Source of the DNA: Streptosporangium sp. NBC_01756
Lineage (GTDB): Bacteria > Actinomycetota > Actinomycetes > Streptosporangiales > Streptosporangiaceae
DNA length: 64,000 nt
Assembly (NCBI RefSeq): GCF_035917975.1
Contig: NZ_CP109130.1
Span: 2,728,001-2,792,000, forward strand
Direction of reading: 5' to 3'
A program made the position numbers and the translations under genes. Positions 43,895 through 51,876 of the stretch are shown here, one piece after another. The notes under the pieces are model-generated. The model was not told where the DNA came from. It saw only the letters and a list, made by a program, of their open reading frames with translations, and made no database searches. Every line of letters starts with the position of its first letter. Position 1 is the stretch's first letter.

Positions 43895-44224
43895 ATGACA
43901 ACGACTTCGACCGCACCGGCGCCCGTTTCGCTCTACGGATTCCTGACCCCCAAGCCCGGACACGCCGACGAGCTCAGGAAGCTCCTGATGGACCTCGTCG
44001 AGCCGTCCCGAGGGCACGAGGGCAGCCTTCAATACCACCTCCACGAGCAGGAGGACGGCCGGCTCTTCCTCTATGAGGTCTGGCGTTCGCAGGAGGACCT
44101 CGACCGGCACAACGCGACCCCACTGCTGCGCGCCTTCATGGACGAAGTGTCCGAACACCTCGAAGGAGCACCCGAGGCCTACTTCGGCGCGATGAGGAGT
44201 CCCTATCCGGCCATCGTGGGCTGA
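43895..44224 (+). CDS. Antibiotic biosynthesis monooxygenase (ABM)-domain protein
   Basis: The 109-residue product has the dimeric ferredoxin-like ABM fold: VSLYGFLTPKPGHADELRKLLMDLVEPSRGHEGSLQYHLHEQEDGRLFLYEVWRSQEDLDRH. Members such as YgiN oxidise quinols or polyketide phenols without cofactor. The ATG at 43895 starts the conserved unit. Its upstream neighbour is a TetR remnant that may once have regulated it. Confidence 0.85.
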   Translation: MTTTSTAPAPVSLYGFLTPKPGHADELRKLLMDLVEPSRGHEGSLQYHLHEQEDGRLFLYEVWRSQEDLDRHNATPLLRAFMDEVSEHLEGAPEAYFGAMRSPYPAIVG

Positions 44225-44370
44225 CCGGGCTCGCCGCAGACTCCAAGGGTTCCCGGCGGAGTCGGAGTCCGGCCGGTCGGCGCCGGCGGATGATGCCGCA
44301 GGCCGGGCTGCCGTGAGCCACGATCACGCCTTCCTGGCAACAGGACCAGCGCGAAGGCCCGGAACAGGTC

Positions 44371-44399
44371 GTACGGCTCCGCCCGACGCGGAGCCGTAC
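44371..44399. terminator. Hairpin after the ABM gene
   Basis: GTACGGCTCCG and CGGAGCCGTAC form a perfect eleven-base-pair stem with a seven-base loop. A second inverted repeat, CAAGTCAG at 44429-44436 with CTGACTTG at 44454-44461, follows and might be the old operator of the toxin remnant. Confidence 0.6.
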
Positions 44400-44489
44400 C
44401 GCGCGTGGTCCGACTTCATCAAGGTCGGCAAGTCAGAAAGTACCTCCTTACTGCTGACTTGATGCCAGGGTCACGCTGCGGATGGGGCT

Positions 44490-44640
44490 GGATGGCAGAT
44501 CGCGCTGGTCGCCGAGGTCGCCGGCTGGTACGACCGGTTGTGCCAGGACGACTGGGACAGCGCCGAGCAGGTTGAAAACGCCATAGACATATCGGCGCAG
44601 GTCGGGCCGACGCTTGCCCGCCCATTGGTGGATCACCGTC
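44490..44640 (+). pseudogene. RelE/HigB-type toxin N-terminal remnant
   Basis: One frame reads WQIALVAEVAGWYDRLCQDD, then SAEQVENAIDISAQVGPTLARPLVD, closely resembling the first half of HigB/RelE-like toxins (VDEVxxWYxxLxxxD, then GPxLGRPLVD). The position of the expected ATG is GGA, and after PLVD the sequence diverges before the RNA-binding second half and runs into a terminator. It is a dead fragment. The remainder of 44225-44704 contains only hairpins. Confidence 0.5.
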
Positions 44641-44656
44641 GCCTAGCGCGTCATTC

Positions 44657-44688
44657 AAGGAAAGCCCCTGCGGCCAGGGGCTTTCCTT
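44657..44688. terminator. Strong bidirectional terminator
   Basis: AAGGAAAGCCCCTG and CAGGGGCTTTCCTT form a perfect fourteen-base-pair stem with a CGGC tetraloop, 16 bases beyond the DUF397 stop. Confidence 0.85.
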
Positions 44689-44704
44689 GCTTCCTGAGAT
44701 TGGG

Positions 44705-44917
44705 CTAGAAGTCGAACTCGCCCTTCTTGGCGCCGTCGACGAAGGCGTCCCAGACACTGGCACTCACCACGAAGGGCGCCTGCTCGGGGGCCTCGGTGTC
44801 ACGAAGACCGACCCGGCCACCCGACAGCGGAGCCACCTCAAGGCAGTCGCCCTGGTTGGATGCGCTCTTGGTGGCCTTACGCCAGGCCGCCGTCTTCAGC
44901 TCGTCGTTCAGGTCCAC
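44705..44917 (-). CDS. DUF397-domain protein
   Basis: The 70-residue product shows the DUF397 pattern: TAAWRKATKSASNQGDCLEVAPL, VGLRDTEAPEQAPFVVSASVWDAFVDGAKKGEF. In actinomycetes this gene normally follows an XRE/DUF5753 regulator, as here, with a ten-base overlap. Such pairs belong to developmental and polymorphic-toxin-like regulatory modules; DUF397 proteins are thought to be bound by the regulator. Confidence 0.9.
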   Translation of the reverse strand: MDLNDELKTAAWRKATKSASNQGDCLEVAPLSGGRVGLRDTEAPEQAPFVVSASVWDAFVDGAKKGEFDF

Positions 44918-45729
44918 AGCTTCTCCGCCCTCCTGATCAGCTCGATCGAGGCATGCCGGGGATTTGCCTCAGCTCGAATGGTGTCATATCGAGCACGGAT
45001 GGCCTCGACATCTTCCGGCCGATTCGTCACGTGCCCGTGGATCGCGGACTCGATGTATACCGTATCCGAACCCCCTTGGAGTTGCGCGATGGCAAAAGCG
45101 CCCGAGGTCCCCTTGGTGGATCCAAGTACCAGCGGAACCACCTGAATTCCAATTCGCGAAGAATCGGCTGCTTCCATCAGGCATTTCAGCTGTCGGCGCA
45201 TGACACCCTTGCCACCGATGGGACGCTGAAGGACGCCCTCGTCAAGCACGACCCATAGCATCGGCGAGTTGGGGCGAGTAAGGGTGTACTGCCGCTCCAT
45301 CCGCGCCTCTACGGCTTTATCCACCTGTTCATCTGTTATGCCGGGCTCGCCGTGGATAATCTCCCGGGCGTATTCCTCGGTCTGCAGGAGACCCGGCACG
45401 ACGAGTGGTTGCCAGGTGTGCAGAGTGTGGGCTTCCTTCTCGATATCCAGCCAGCCGCGGAACCAGGCCGGGCTCGCTGCCCGGGTGATGTGCTCCCACA
45501 GGCACACCAGTTCACCACCTGCCCGTAGGGCGTCGTCGCAGCGCTGCGCGAAGTTGCGGCTTGGTGTGCGCTCGCCCCTCTCGATGAAACCGATGAGGCT
45601 CTGACTGAACAGAGTGATGTCCGCCAGCCGATCCTGCGACAGACCCGCCAGCTTCCGGTACCGACGAACCTCGGTTCCGAAGACTTCCAATGGCTTGGCC
45701 TTTGGGTCCATTTCCGAAAAAGCGGACAT
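44908..45729 (-). CDS. XRE/DUF5753 regulator
   Basis: The 273-residue product has an N-terminal helix-turn-helix (FGTEVRRYRKLAGLSQDRLADITLFSQSLIGFIERGERTPSRNFAQRCDDAL) and the DUF5753 effector domain (LHTWQPLVVPGLLQTEEYAREII, LWVVLDEGVLQRPIGGKGVMRRQL, GSDTVYIES). It pairs with the downstream DUF397 gene and with the HATPase gene on the other side. It starts with the ATG at 45729. Confidence 0.92.
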   Translation of the reverse strand: MSAFSEMDPKAKPLEVFGTEVRRYRKLAGLSQDRLADITLFSQSLIGFIERGERTPSRNFAQRCDDALRAGGELVCLWEHITRAASPAWFRGWLDIEKEAHTLHTWQPLVVPGLLQTEEYAREIIHGEPGITDEQVDKAVEARMERQYTLTRPNSPMLWVVLDEGVLQRPIGGKGVMRRQLKCLMEAADSSRIGIQVVPLVLGSTKGTSGAFAIAQLQGGSDTVYIESAIHGHVTNRPEDVEAIRARYDTIRAEANPRHASIELIRRAEKLWT

Positions 45730-46211
45730 TTAAGCTCCGTCCAATGGGGGAACGACGCTCCGCCAGCACAGAAGAACACAGTTTCAGCACAAAGTGTCCT
45801 AGTGATGTGTTGGATTTCCTGTGTCTAATGTAACCGTTCAAAGGCACTCTGTGAAAGTGCTTCGCGAGCCAAGAAGGCCACCGAAAGAGCCTTCTCGCGA
45901 CTGCCGGCAAGCCCCTTAGAGAGCCGTCGTAAAAATAATCGGATATGTCCGGATTAAAGGGCCGAAAAATGAACGTCACAGACGAGAAAACACGTGATCC
46001 ACCGGGCTGTGCGCGCAGCGTGCGGTCATAGAGATGTCACCTGCACGCCAGCCGTACAAACACCAACGAAAGCCACTCGGCAGATCCAGGGCGCGCTGGG
46101 AGACGAGGCCGGACACCAGAACGCGCTTCGCAGATCCCCCACGAAAACGGGGCCCGCCACGGCATCACGGGCCAGGCGAGCCCCTTGACCGGACACAGGA
46201 GGTCCGATCCG
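45730..46211. other. Upstream region of the XRE/DUF397 pair and the HATPase pair
   Basis: This 482-base divergent region is lower in G+C than its neighbours at 45770-45970 and holds no gene I can support. Promoters for both directions should lie here; I do not see a convincing -35/-10 pair. Confidence 0.4.
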
Positions 46212-46706
46212 ATGCACCACCATAGAGGTTTCCGCCCCATCCGGGTCCGCTGGCACGCAGATCGGCCGCCCATGCCGCTCGGCTGCCGCTGGTGCGGGCA
46301 TCCGCCGTACGCCCACGAGGCCGCGAGCCTGCCGCACCGCACCCACCACGACTGGCACCAGCCCACCACCGCACAGGTCCACGCCCGGATGTCCGTACGG
46401 CGGCGCCTCGGCCTGGGCGGCCGTCCACCGGCCGTGACACCGCCCCGCCCGGCCCACCCCGGCACCCCGCCGCACCGGCCCGAGTTCCCACTCCGCCCGC
46501 CATACCGGCCCAGCCTCCCGCCCGGCACCGGTCCCGGCAGCCCGCCACCGCACCGGCCCGAATCCCCGGTCCTCTCCCCCGGCAGGCACCGGCGGCTGGA
46601 ACGGCCCATGACCCCGGCCACCGGGCCGTATCGGCACGGCCGGCCACCCGGTACCCGGCCCGCGTCCGATGCGCGCGAGCCGTACGGGAAGGAGGTGACG
46701 GTGTGA
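46212..46706 (+). CDS. Small His/Pro/Arg-rich protein of unknown function
   Basis: The 164-residue product has a conserved-looking head, RVRWHADRPPMPLGCRWCGHPPYAHEAASLPHRTHHDWHQPT, in which CRWCGH and several histidines could bind zinc, followed by a Pro/Arg-rich low-complexity tail. Similar heads are found in proteins next to HATPase regulators of actinomycetes. The ATG at 46212 has AGGAGG nine bases upstream, and its stop overlaps the next gene's GTG. Confidence 0.6.
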   Translation: MHHHRGFRPIRVRWHADRPPMPLGCRWCGHPPYAHEAASLPHRTHHDWHQPTTAQVHARMSVRRRLGLGGRPPAVTPPRPAHPGTPPHRPEFPLRPPYRPSLPPGTGPGSPPPHRPESPVLSPGRHRRLERPMTPATGPYRHGRPPGTRPASDAREPYGKEVTV

Positions 46707-47440
46707 ACGGCCCCGGAGCCGGGGCACGGCGCGGTGGGCGGCACCGGCGGGGGCTGCCCGCCGTACAGGTCCGCCCGGCGGAATGGGACGTCGCCGACCG
46801 GGCGTCCGCCGAGCAGCTGGACCGGCTGGAACCCACCTGGGCCGTCTGGTACGGCGTGGGCACGCGACGCTTCTACGCCGTCGCCGCCTGGCCCGCGTCC
46901 GGCCCCCTCCTCGTGTGCGCCCGCACCGCCGCCGGACTGCGCGACCTCATGCGCCAAGCCGAACAGACGTCGGCCTCGAATGCCCTGAATGCTCGTCCCG
47001 CGCTCCGCCGATCGGAGCAGACACCCCTGGGAGCCCCGATGCCCGAGACTCCGGACGGCGCGCAGACCGTCTGCTGGCAGCTGCCGCACGACCTGTCGGT
47101 GGTCGGCAAGGCCCGCGCGCTGGTGAGCGAGACGCTCGCCGCGTGGGAGTTGCCGGAGCTCGCCGACGACGTGGTCCTGGTGGCCGGGGAGCTGCTCGCC
47201 AACGCGATCGGCTACGGCGAGCCGGTGGTCGGGCTCGCCCTGCGGACGGGAGACGGCGAGCTCCGTGTCGAGGTCGGCGACCGCGGCCTCGATCTACCGC
47301 GCCGCCTCGACCTCGGCATCGAGGCCGTCCACGGCCGCGGCCTGGCCATCGTCGAGGCCCTCGCCGACGACTTCGGCGTCACCCTGTTCCCCGACCGCCC
47401 CGGCAAGACCGTCTGGGCCCGCTGGCACCTCCCCCGCTGA
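46703..47440 (+). CDS. HATPase-domain (anti-sigma-like) ATP-binding protein with N-terminal extension
   Basis: The 245-residue product ends with a GHKL ATPase: LVAGELLANAI (N box), VEVGDRG and HGRGLAIVEAL (G boxes), like the small RsbW/SpoIIAB-type kinases. The first 90 residues (DRLEPTWAVWYGVGTRRFYAVAAW) look like a separate small domain usually found as its own gene. The GTG at 46703 overlaps the upstream stop (GTGA) behind GGAAGGAGG. In actinomycetes such genes cluster with DUF397/XRE modules. A 38-base copy of its 3' end recurs at 50583. Confidence 0.85.
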   Translation: MNGPGAGARRGGRHRRGLPAVQVRPAEWDVADRASAEQLDRLEPTWAVWYGVGTRRFYAVAAWPASGPLLVCARTAAGLRDLMRQAEQTSASNALNARPALRRSEQTPLGAPMPETPDGAQTVCWQLPHDLSVVGKARALVSETLAAWELPELADDVVLVAGELLANAIGYGEPVVGLALRTGDGELRVEVGDRGLDLPRRLDLGIEAVHGRGLAIVEALADDFGVTLFPDRPGKTVWARWHLPR

Positions 47441-47611
47441 AACCCCGGCCCGTCCGGCGAGCTGAGGCGGGCATCCGCTCGATCAGGCGGCTCTTCGCTC
47501 TCCCACGTGCCCTTGCCATGGTCGGCGCCGCAGTCATTGCGGCTCTTGTCGGCGGCATGTGCGATCTTGATGGTCTGCCGTGCCCGTCTCCTTCCCTCAG
47601 GAGAGATCACC

Positions 47612-48709
47612 ATGACCGACCTTTATGACATACGAGTGCTCGCTCTCGATGTGCCACGTCGGTACGTGCAGCTACGCGCCATCGTCGTCTACTACGACAC
47701 CGACCCGCCCTACGCTGATCTGCCCGACGATCCGAGCTTCTTCTTCCGCCTGCTGACCGACACCGCGCAGCAGGGGACTCCGCTGGGTGATCTGATCACG
47801 CGCGAGGAGATCCACGATGAGGACTGGGTGGACGCCAACACCCGATGGTTCGTCGAGCGCGTCGAGCGGGTGGCGACCCGCAATCACCCCTTCACCGATG
47901 AAGATCACGAGCGGATGTGCGAGCTCTCCGGCAGGACCCGCAAGGGCGGCCTACACCGTGAGGACCTCCATATGTCCGCCGACTATGACGTGGTGGTCAC
48001 CGATCCGCGCTGGATCGAGCACCTTCAATTCGGTGACTACTGGAGTACCGCCGGCTACCCCACCCACGCCGACCAGATCCGAGCCGGCGAGGGTGCGGAC
48101 GTTCCCGACCTGCGCACGACGGCCACCGTCCTGGCCCTGTTCGGTGACGGCGAAGACCACATGCTGGCGTTCTCCGATGACGGCCGCTACCTGGCCGCCT
48201 GCGGCAAGGACGGTGAGCTGGTGATCGTCGACGCCACCGATTGGCACGAACGCCTCCGTGTCCATCCGGAGGGCTACTTCGCACCGATGCCGATGTGGGT
48301 GCCCGGACAGCACGTGATCAACCTCCACGACTGCATCAAGGACACTCTTCCGCAACTCTGCTACGACGTGGTGTCGGGGAGCGGGACGCAGGCGCCCGCC
48401 CAGGTGGGCGTGGTTCGTTCGGCCACCGGCCGCTACCGGGTCGACCTTGATCACGGCACCTTCATCACCGTCCACGATGATGCCGGCGCCAAGAGGACGA
48501 TCCCCGTCGGTGACCCGGAACTGGAGGACGGGGTGAACACCGTGCGATCGGTGGCCTTCACCGCTGACGAGAGGCTGATGTTCGCCGCCCGCGGCGCGAC
48601 ACACCCATGGCGTCGTCGGGGTGGATCACCAGGCCGGGCGGTTCGCCCGAGAACTGATAGGGACGAAGGCCGGCTGCATACGCCCCGCGCGGCATCTGCG
48701 GAGGTCTGA
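47612..48709 (+). pseudogene. Propeller-like protein, apparently frameshifted near 48610
   Basis: The frame from the ATG at 47612 (RBS AGGAGAG) gives 365 residues. The first 190 are a globular domain I do not recognise. From about 190, MLAFSDDGRYLAACGKDGELVIVDATDWHERL and VRSVAFTADERLMFAARGATH look like WD/propeller blades. At ARGATH the sense switches frames: the next frame continues GVVGVDHQAGRFARELIG, while the annotated frame becomes Arg/Pro-rich and stops. A one-base insertion near 48610 explains this, and the downstream sequence to about 48780 looks like further decayed blades. Confidence 0.5.
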
Positions 48710-48858
48710 TCCTTTCGGTCCGCGTGGCCGCGACGACAGGGGCGGCGGCAACGAGCGGCGTCTTTTCAGGATCCCGCGCCATGAGAAATCTTGTAAGCTC
48801 GTGCGATATTTTGGCGATCTACGTCGCCTGGCGCCGAACAAGAAGCCGAGGAAGACAA

Positions 48859-49302
48859 GTGGTAGACAGTTTCGGTGATTTTGCAAACATCGATATCGAC
48901 GCGCTCCTGCGGGATTCCCAGAATCGCGTGGGCCGCTTCGAGGAAGCGCAGAAAAGAGCTGCGGATGTGGTCGGCCGAGCCACCGCCGCCGACGGGCAGA
49001 TCACGGTCGAGTGCACCGCCGACGCCGGCGTGAGCCGGCTCGACATCGACCCCCGGGTCAAGCGCATGAGCGTTGGGGCGATGTCCGAGACGATCCTCAA
49101 GGCGATTCACGACGCCGACGCGGACCTCAAGCGTCAACTGTCGGAGATCATGAAGGACGCGTTCGGCGAGGACGCACCGGATCTGACCGGTGGCCCGGAC
49201 GCCGCCAGGGCGCGGGTCGAAGAGGCGCAGACAGCTTTCGACCGAACGATGAACGACGCGATCGGCGAACTGGACCGCATACGCAAAGATCTCGGATACT
49301 GA
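48859..49302 (+). CDS. YbaB/EbfC-like protein
   Basis: The 147-residue product has a YbaB-like layout: an N-terminal helix (DIDALLRDSQNRVGRFEEAQKRAADVVGRATAADGQITVECTADAGVSRLDIDPRVKRMSV) with the conserved beta-hairpin, then long C-terminal helices. In actinomycetes YbaB-like genes often accompany WXG100 and type VII secretion genes rather than acting in DNA binding. The GTG at 48859 has GAGGAAG upstream. A partly homologous pair lies at 50669-51433. Confidence 0.7.
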   Translation: MVDSFGDFANIDIDALLRDSQNRVGRFEEAQKRAADVVGRATAADGQITVECTADAGVSRLDIDPRVKRMSVGAMSETILKAIHDADADLKRQLSEIMKDAFGEDAPDLTGGPDAARARVEEAQTAFDRTMNDAIGELDRIRKDLGY

Positions 49303-49401
49303 GCGGGCAGGTCACCTCCGGGCCGGCGGGCGCGGGCGCCCGCTTCCGTGCGCATCAGACCGTTCCGAGGTTGGAGCCGTTCGACGCTGTCGCCGCATCC
49401 G

Positions 49402-50052
49402 TCACTTCAGGCCGTCCGTCAGGGTGTGGTCGGCCACCCAGGCGACCCCATACCCCATGAGCACTTGCAGCATGGAGGTCAGCACGAAATTCCTCAACTG
49501 CAGGATTCGCCGCTCAACCGAGAAAGCCCTCGAACGCGCTTGCCATCCGGCATAGATCTTCCCCGGCCCGCTCACCATTCCTGCGAGTGCGATCATCGAC
49601 ATGTACGTCGCATTGGCGAAGTTGTAGTAGATCCACGCGGTCCAGACGTTGGCCAGCACCCTGAGGATCCACGAAAGGCGGTTTGCCGAATCAGTGGCAT
49701 CCTGCGAGCCCATGGCGAACTGGGTGACCTTCTGGCCGTAAGCCTGCCGGTCCAGCCCCTGCCAATTGGCCGGAGAGACGTTGTCGTGGTGCTCCTGCGC
49801 AGACCTGCCGGCAGCGTGGACGTTGCCGCCGATGGCACTCCAGCCGTCCGCGGCCTTGTGCAGAAATTGCGGATCCGAGGGTACGGTGACTCCGTAATAA
49901 AGAAACATCTTCTGGAAAATGGGAAACACGGCCATGGCGAACGCGTATTCGCCGAGCGTTGCCAACTGCATCCACTTGAGGTCGCCACCTCCTTCTGATC
50001 CGTACGGATCGGGGGTGCCGCCCGGAATGGGGAACTTAAATCCGTCTGACAT
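49402..50052 (-). CDS. Membrane-spanning WXG-like protein (type VII-associated candidate)
   Basis: The 216-residue product has an N-terminal helical segment, GGNVHAAGRSAQEHHDNVSPANWQGLDRQAYGQ, resembling the WXG100 helix-turn-helix with a W-Q-G at the turn, and three hydrophobic segments (YAFAMAVFPIFQKMF, ILRVLANVWTAWIYYNFANATYMSMIALAG, LTSMLQVLMGYGVAWV). It overlaps the end of the next upstream gene by 17 bases. I infer a role in a type VII secretion-like accessory cluster; no homolog can be named with certainty. Confidence 0.45.
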   Translation of the reverse strand: MSDGFKFPIPGGTPDPYGSEGGGDLKWMQLATLGEYAFAMAVFPIFQKMFLYYGVTVPSDPQFLHKAADGWSAIGGNVHAAGRSAQEHHDNVSPANWQGLDRQAYGQKVTQFAMGSQDATDSANRLSWILRVLANVWTAWIYYNFANATYMSMIALAGMVSGPGKIYAGWQARSRAFSVERRILQLRNFVLTSMLQVLMGYGVAWVADHTLTDGLK

Positions 50053-50434
50053 GTTCCGCGTTATCCCTCTCCGCGATTTCCAGGTTGTCCGACACCGTGT
50101 GCAACGAGTCTCGATGGCCGACCAGCGCTTGAACCGTACCGGCCAGCATCCCCTCGGCGGAGCCGACTATCCTGTCGTGCTCCTGGGTCAGCGGAAACCC
50201 GAGTAGACCCAACGCCCCCCAGCCGAGCCGCATATTGCTGGGAAACGTTCCGGCCTCTTCCAGGTATGAAACGGCGGAGGTCCCGTGGGTGTCATCGACG
50301 ATCGAGTCGCCGAGCGCCCTGATCACCGCCCTGTCGTGAATACGGTCCATGTTGTCCTGTCCCGTGAAGCTCCCTCCCGGAGGAAGGGCCGACGGCGAGT
50401 CCGCGCTCTCTTCGCTCAAAACATCTCCATCCAT
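50036..50434 (-). CDS. Small WXG-like helical protein
   Basis: The 132-residue product has a helical C-terminal half (MLAGTVQALVGHRDSLHTVSDNLEIAERDNAEHV) with the spacing of ESX/EspC-like proteins, and an acidic N-terminus. It overlaps the downstream membrane gene, implying coupled translation. The start at 50434 is the earliest ATG. The upstream gap 50435-50668 carries a duplicated fragment of the HATPase gene and nothing else I can identify. Confidence 0.4.
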   Translation of the reverse strand: MDGDVLSEESADSPSALPPGGSFTGQDNMDRIHDRAVIRALGDSIVDDTHGTSAVSYLEEAGTFPSNMRLGWGALGLLGFPLTQEHDRIVGSAEGMLAGTVQALVGHRDSLHTVSDNLEIAERDNAEHVRRI

Positions 50435-50582
50435 TCAGGGTCGGATTACGGAAAGCCGATCTGCCGGGCGACGAAAAACGGATACGACATCGGGATTGCC
50501 CATGTCAGCCAATGGTGCCGTTCCGATCTTAGGACTCACGGAGCCAGACACACAGGTTCTGCCCATTTTGCTCAACCCCGCT

Positions 50583-50620
50583 CCCCGACCGCCCCGGTAA
50601 GACCGTCTGGGCCCGCTGGC
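50583..50620. repeat. 38-base copy of the HATPase 3' end
   Basis: This segment matches 47389-47426 at 37 of 38 positions and would encode the end of the HATPase domain (DRPGKTVWARW). It lies in an intergenic gap, so the two copies are direct repeats enclosing 3.2 kb (propeller remnant, YbaB gene and two WXG-like genes). Confidence 0.9.
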
Positions 50621-50668
50621 GGATATGAGTGCACGGTGCCCAACTGGCTCCGCGAAACAGGGGGGCGT

Positions 50669-51031
50669 TCACCAGCGGGACTGTGAGATGCGATCGAGCG
50701 TGGCCCTGGCCTCAGCGGGGTCGAAGCCGTCCAGCGCCTCCCGCATCAGGTCATCCGCCTTCCGCCCGGCGTCTCGCTGTGCCTGCTGGACGGCCGACAG
50801 CACCTCCTCGGCCAGCGTCGCGCTGTCCAACCGGAGGGACCGAGGTCCGAACGTGACATCGAGCACCTTCCCGTCCGCGGCGACCTCCGCCCTGACCTGG
50901 CCGGACGCCCCTTCACCCACACCGACGATCTCGTCCATCCCGGCCTGTGCCCCTTCGAACCATGCCAGCATCGCATCGGCCTGGCGAGCGGTCTGTTCCA
51001 GGTCTTCGTCGGGGACGTAGCCAGAGTCCAT
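50669..51031 (-). CDS. YbaB/EbfC-like protein
   Basis: The 120-residue product follows the YbaB layout: an N-terminal helix (DLEQTARQADAMLAWFEGAQAGMDEIVGVGEGASGQVRAEVAADGKVLDVTFGPRSLRLD) and a C-terminal helix pair (VLSAVQQAQRDAGRKADDL). It starts three bases after the stop of the next YbaB-like gene. Together they look like a pair of chaperone-like accessory proteins for the neighbouring WXG/toxin genes; the role is inferred. Confidence 0.65.
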   Translation of the reverse strand: MDSGYVPDEDLEQTARQADAMLAWFEGAQAGMDEIVGVGEGASGQVRAEVAADGKVLDVTFGPRSLRLDSATLAEEVLSAVQQAQRDAGRKADDLMREALDGFDPAEARATLDRISQSRW

Positions 51032-51034
51032 GGA

Positions 51035-51433
51035 TCAGGATTCACCCTTCAGTAGCTCACGGGCCACTTGCTCCACCCGTTCACGGACAAACGTCTCATC
51101 CAACGGCTCCGGCAGGGTCGCGGTGCCGTCCAGAGCCACGCCGACTATCTCTTGCGTCTGGCGCTCCGCGTCGGACTGGGCCTGCTGAAGTGCGGCCACC
51201 ACCTCCTTGCCGAGGGCTGAACGGCCGAGCCGCATCACACGGGGATCGAACCGAACCTCGGTGATGCCGCCCCGCCCGTCGGAAGCGACCCGGATGAGGT
51301 CGTTCGCGCCCCGGCCCTCCCCGACGACGCGGCGGACAGCCGCCTCCGCCTCCTGAAGCCTCCCCATCGCCTCCCGCGACTGCTTCAAGATCTGTTCGAG
51401 CAGCTCGTGGTCATCCTCGGGCCAAGGTGTCAT
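51035..51433 (-). CDS. YbaB/EbfC-like protein
   Basis: The 132-residue product is similar to the neighbour: HELLEQILKQSREAMGRLQEAEAAVRRVVGEGRG, then GGITEVRFDPRVMRLGRSALGKEVVAALQQAQSDAERQTQEI. I use the ATG at 51433. It runs leftward with the neighbour; the opposite-strand toxin candidate pair starts 134 bases away, so the two sets are divergent. Confidence 0.65.
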   Translation of the reverse strand: MTPWPEDDHELLEQILKQSREAMGRLQEAEAAVRRVVGEGRGANDLIRVASDGRGGITEVRFDPRVMRLGRSALGKEVVAALQQAQSDAERQTQEIVGVALDGTATLPEPLDETFVRERVEQVARELLKGES

Positions 51434-51567
51434 TCGTCGGACTCCCAGCGGTTCAACGTCCGTCAAGCGGCCGGTCCGGTACGGGACCGATGACCGAATC
51501 ACGATGGTAGATCCTTAAATCGAGCGAAGGCGACCGATCCCGTGATGATCGCGTTAACGTTGGCGGC

Positions 51568-51876
51568 ATGAGCGCAGAGCTGTATCTGGACCACAGCGGG
51601 GTGGAGGGGTCCTCCCGCGAGATCGCATTCCATGGCGAGGACTACCGGACGCACGCCGGCACAGGTCAGGGCCTGGGCGGTGACTCCTGGGGTGACACCA
51701 GCCTGATCCGTGGCTTCGTCGCCGAACTCGACGACTGCCCGTTGACCGAGGTACGGCAGCGCCTCGCCGCGTTGGTCATTCAGACCGGCGACGACCTGAA
51801 CACCGCCGTCGGCCGCTCCCGGGCCGCCGAGACCGCCAACTGGCAGGCCGCCCGGCGGCTGGAGGAGCGGCCATGA
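51568..51876 (+). CDS. Small ESX-type helical protein
   Basis: The 102-residue product has an N-terminal LYLDHSGVEGSSREI, then WGDTSLIRGF, and a long C-terminal helix (TEVRQRLAALVIQTGDDLNTAVGRSRAAETANWQAARRL) like type VII-secreted partner proteins. Its stop overlaps the next gene by four bases. No catalytic motif. Confidence 0.5.
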   Translation: MSAELYLDHSGVEGSSREIAFHGEDYRTHAGTGQGLGGDSWGDTSLIRGFVAELDDCPLTEVRQRLAALVIQTGDDLNTAVGRSRAAETANWQAARRLEERP

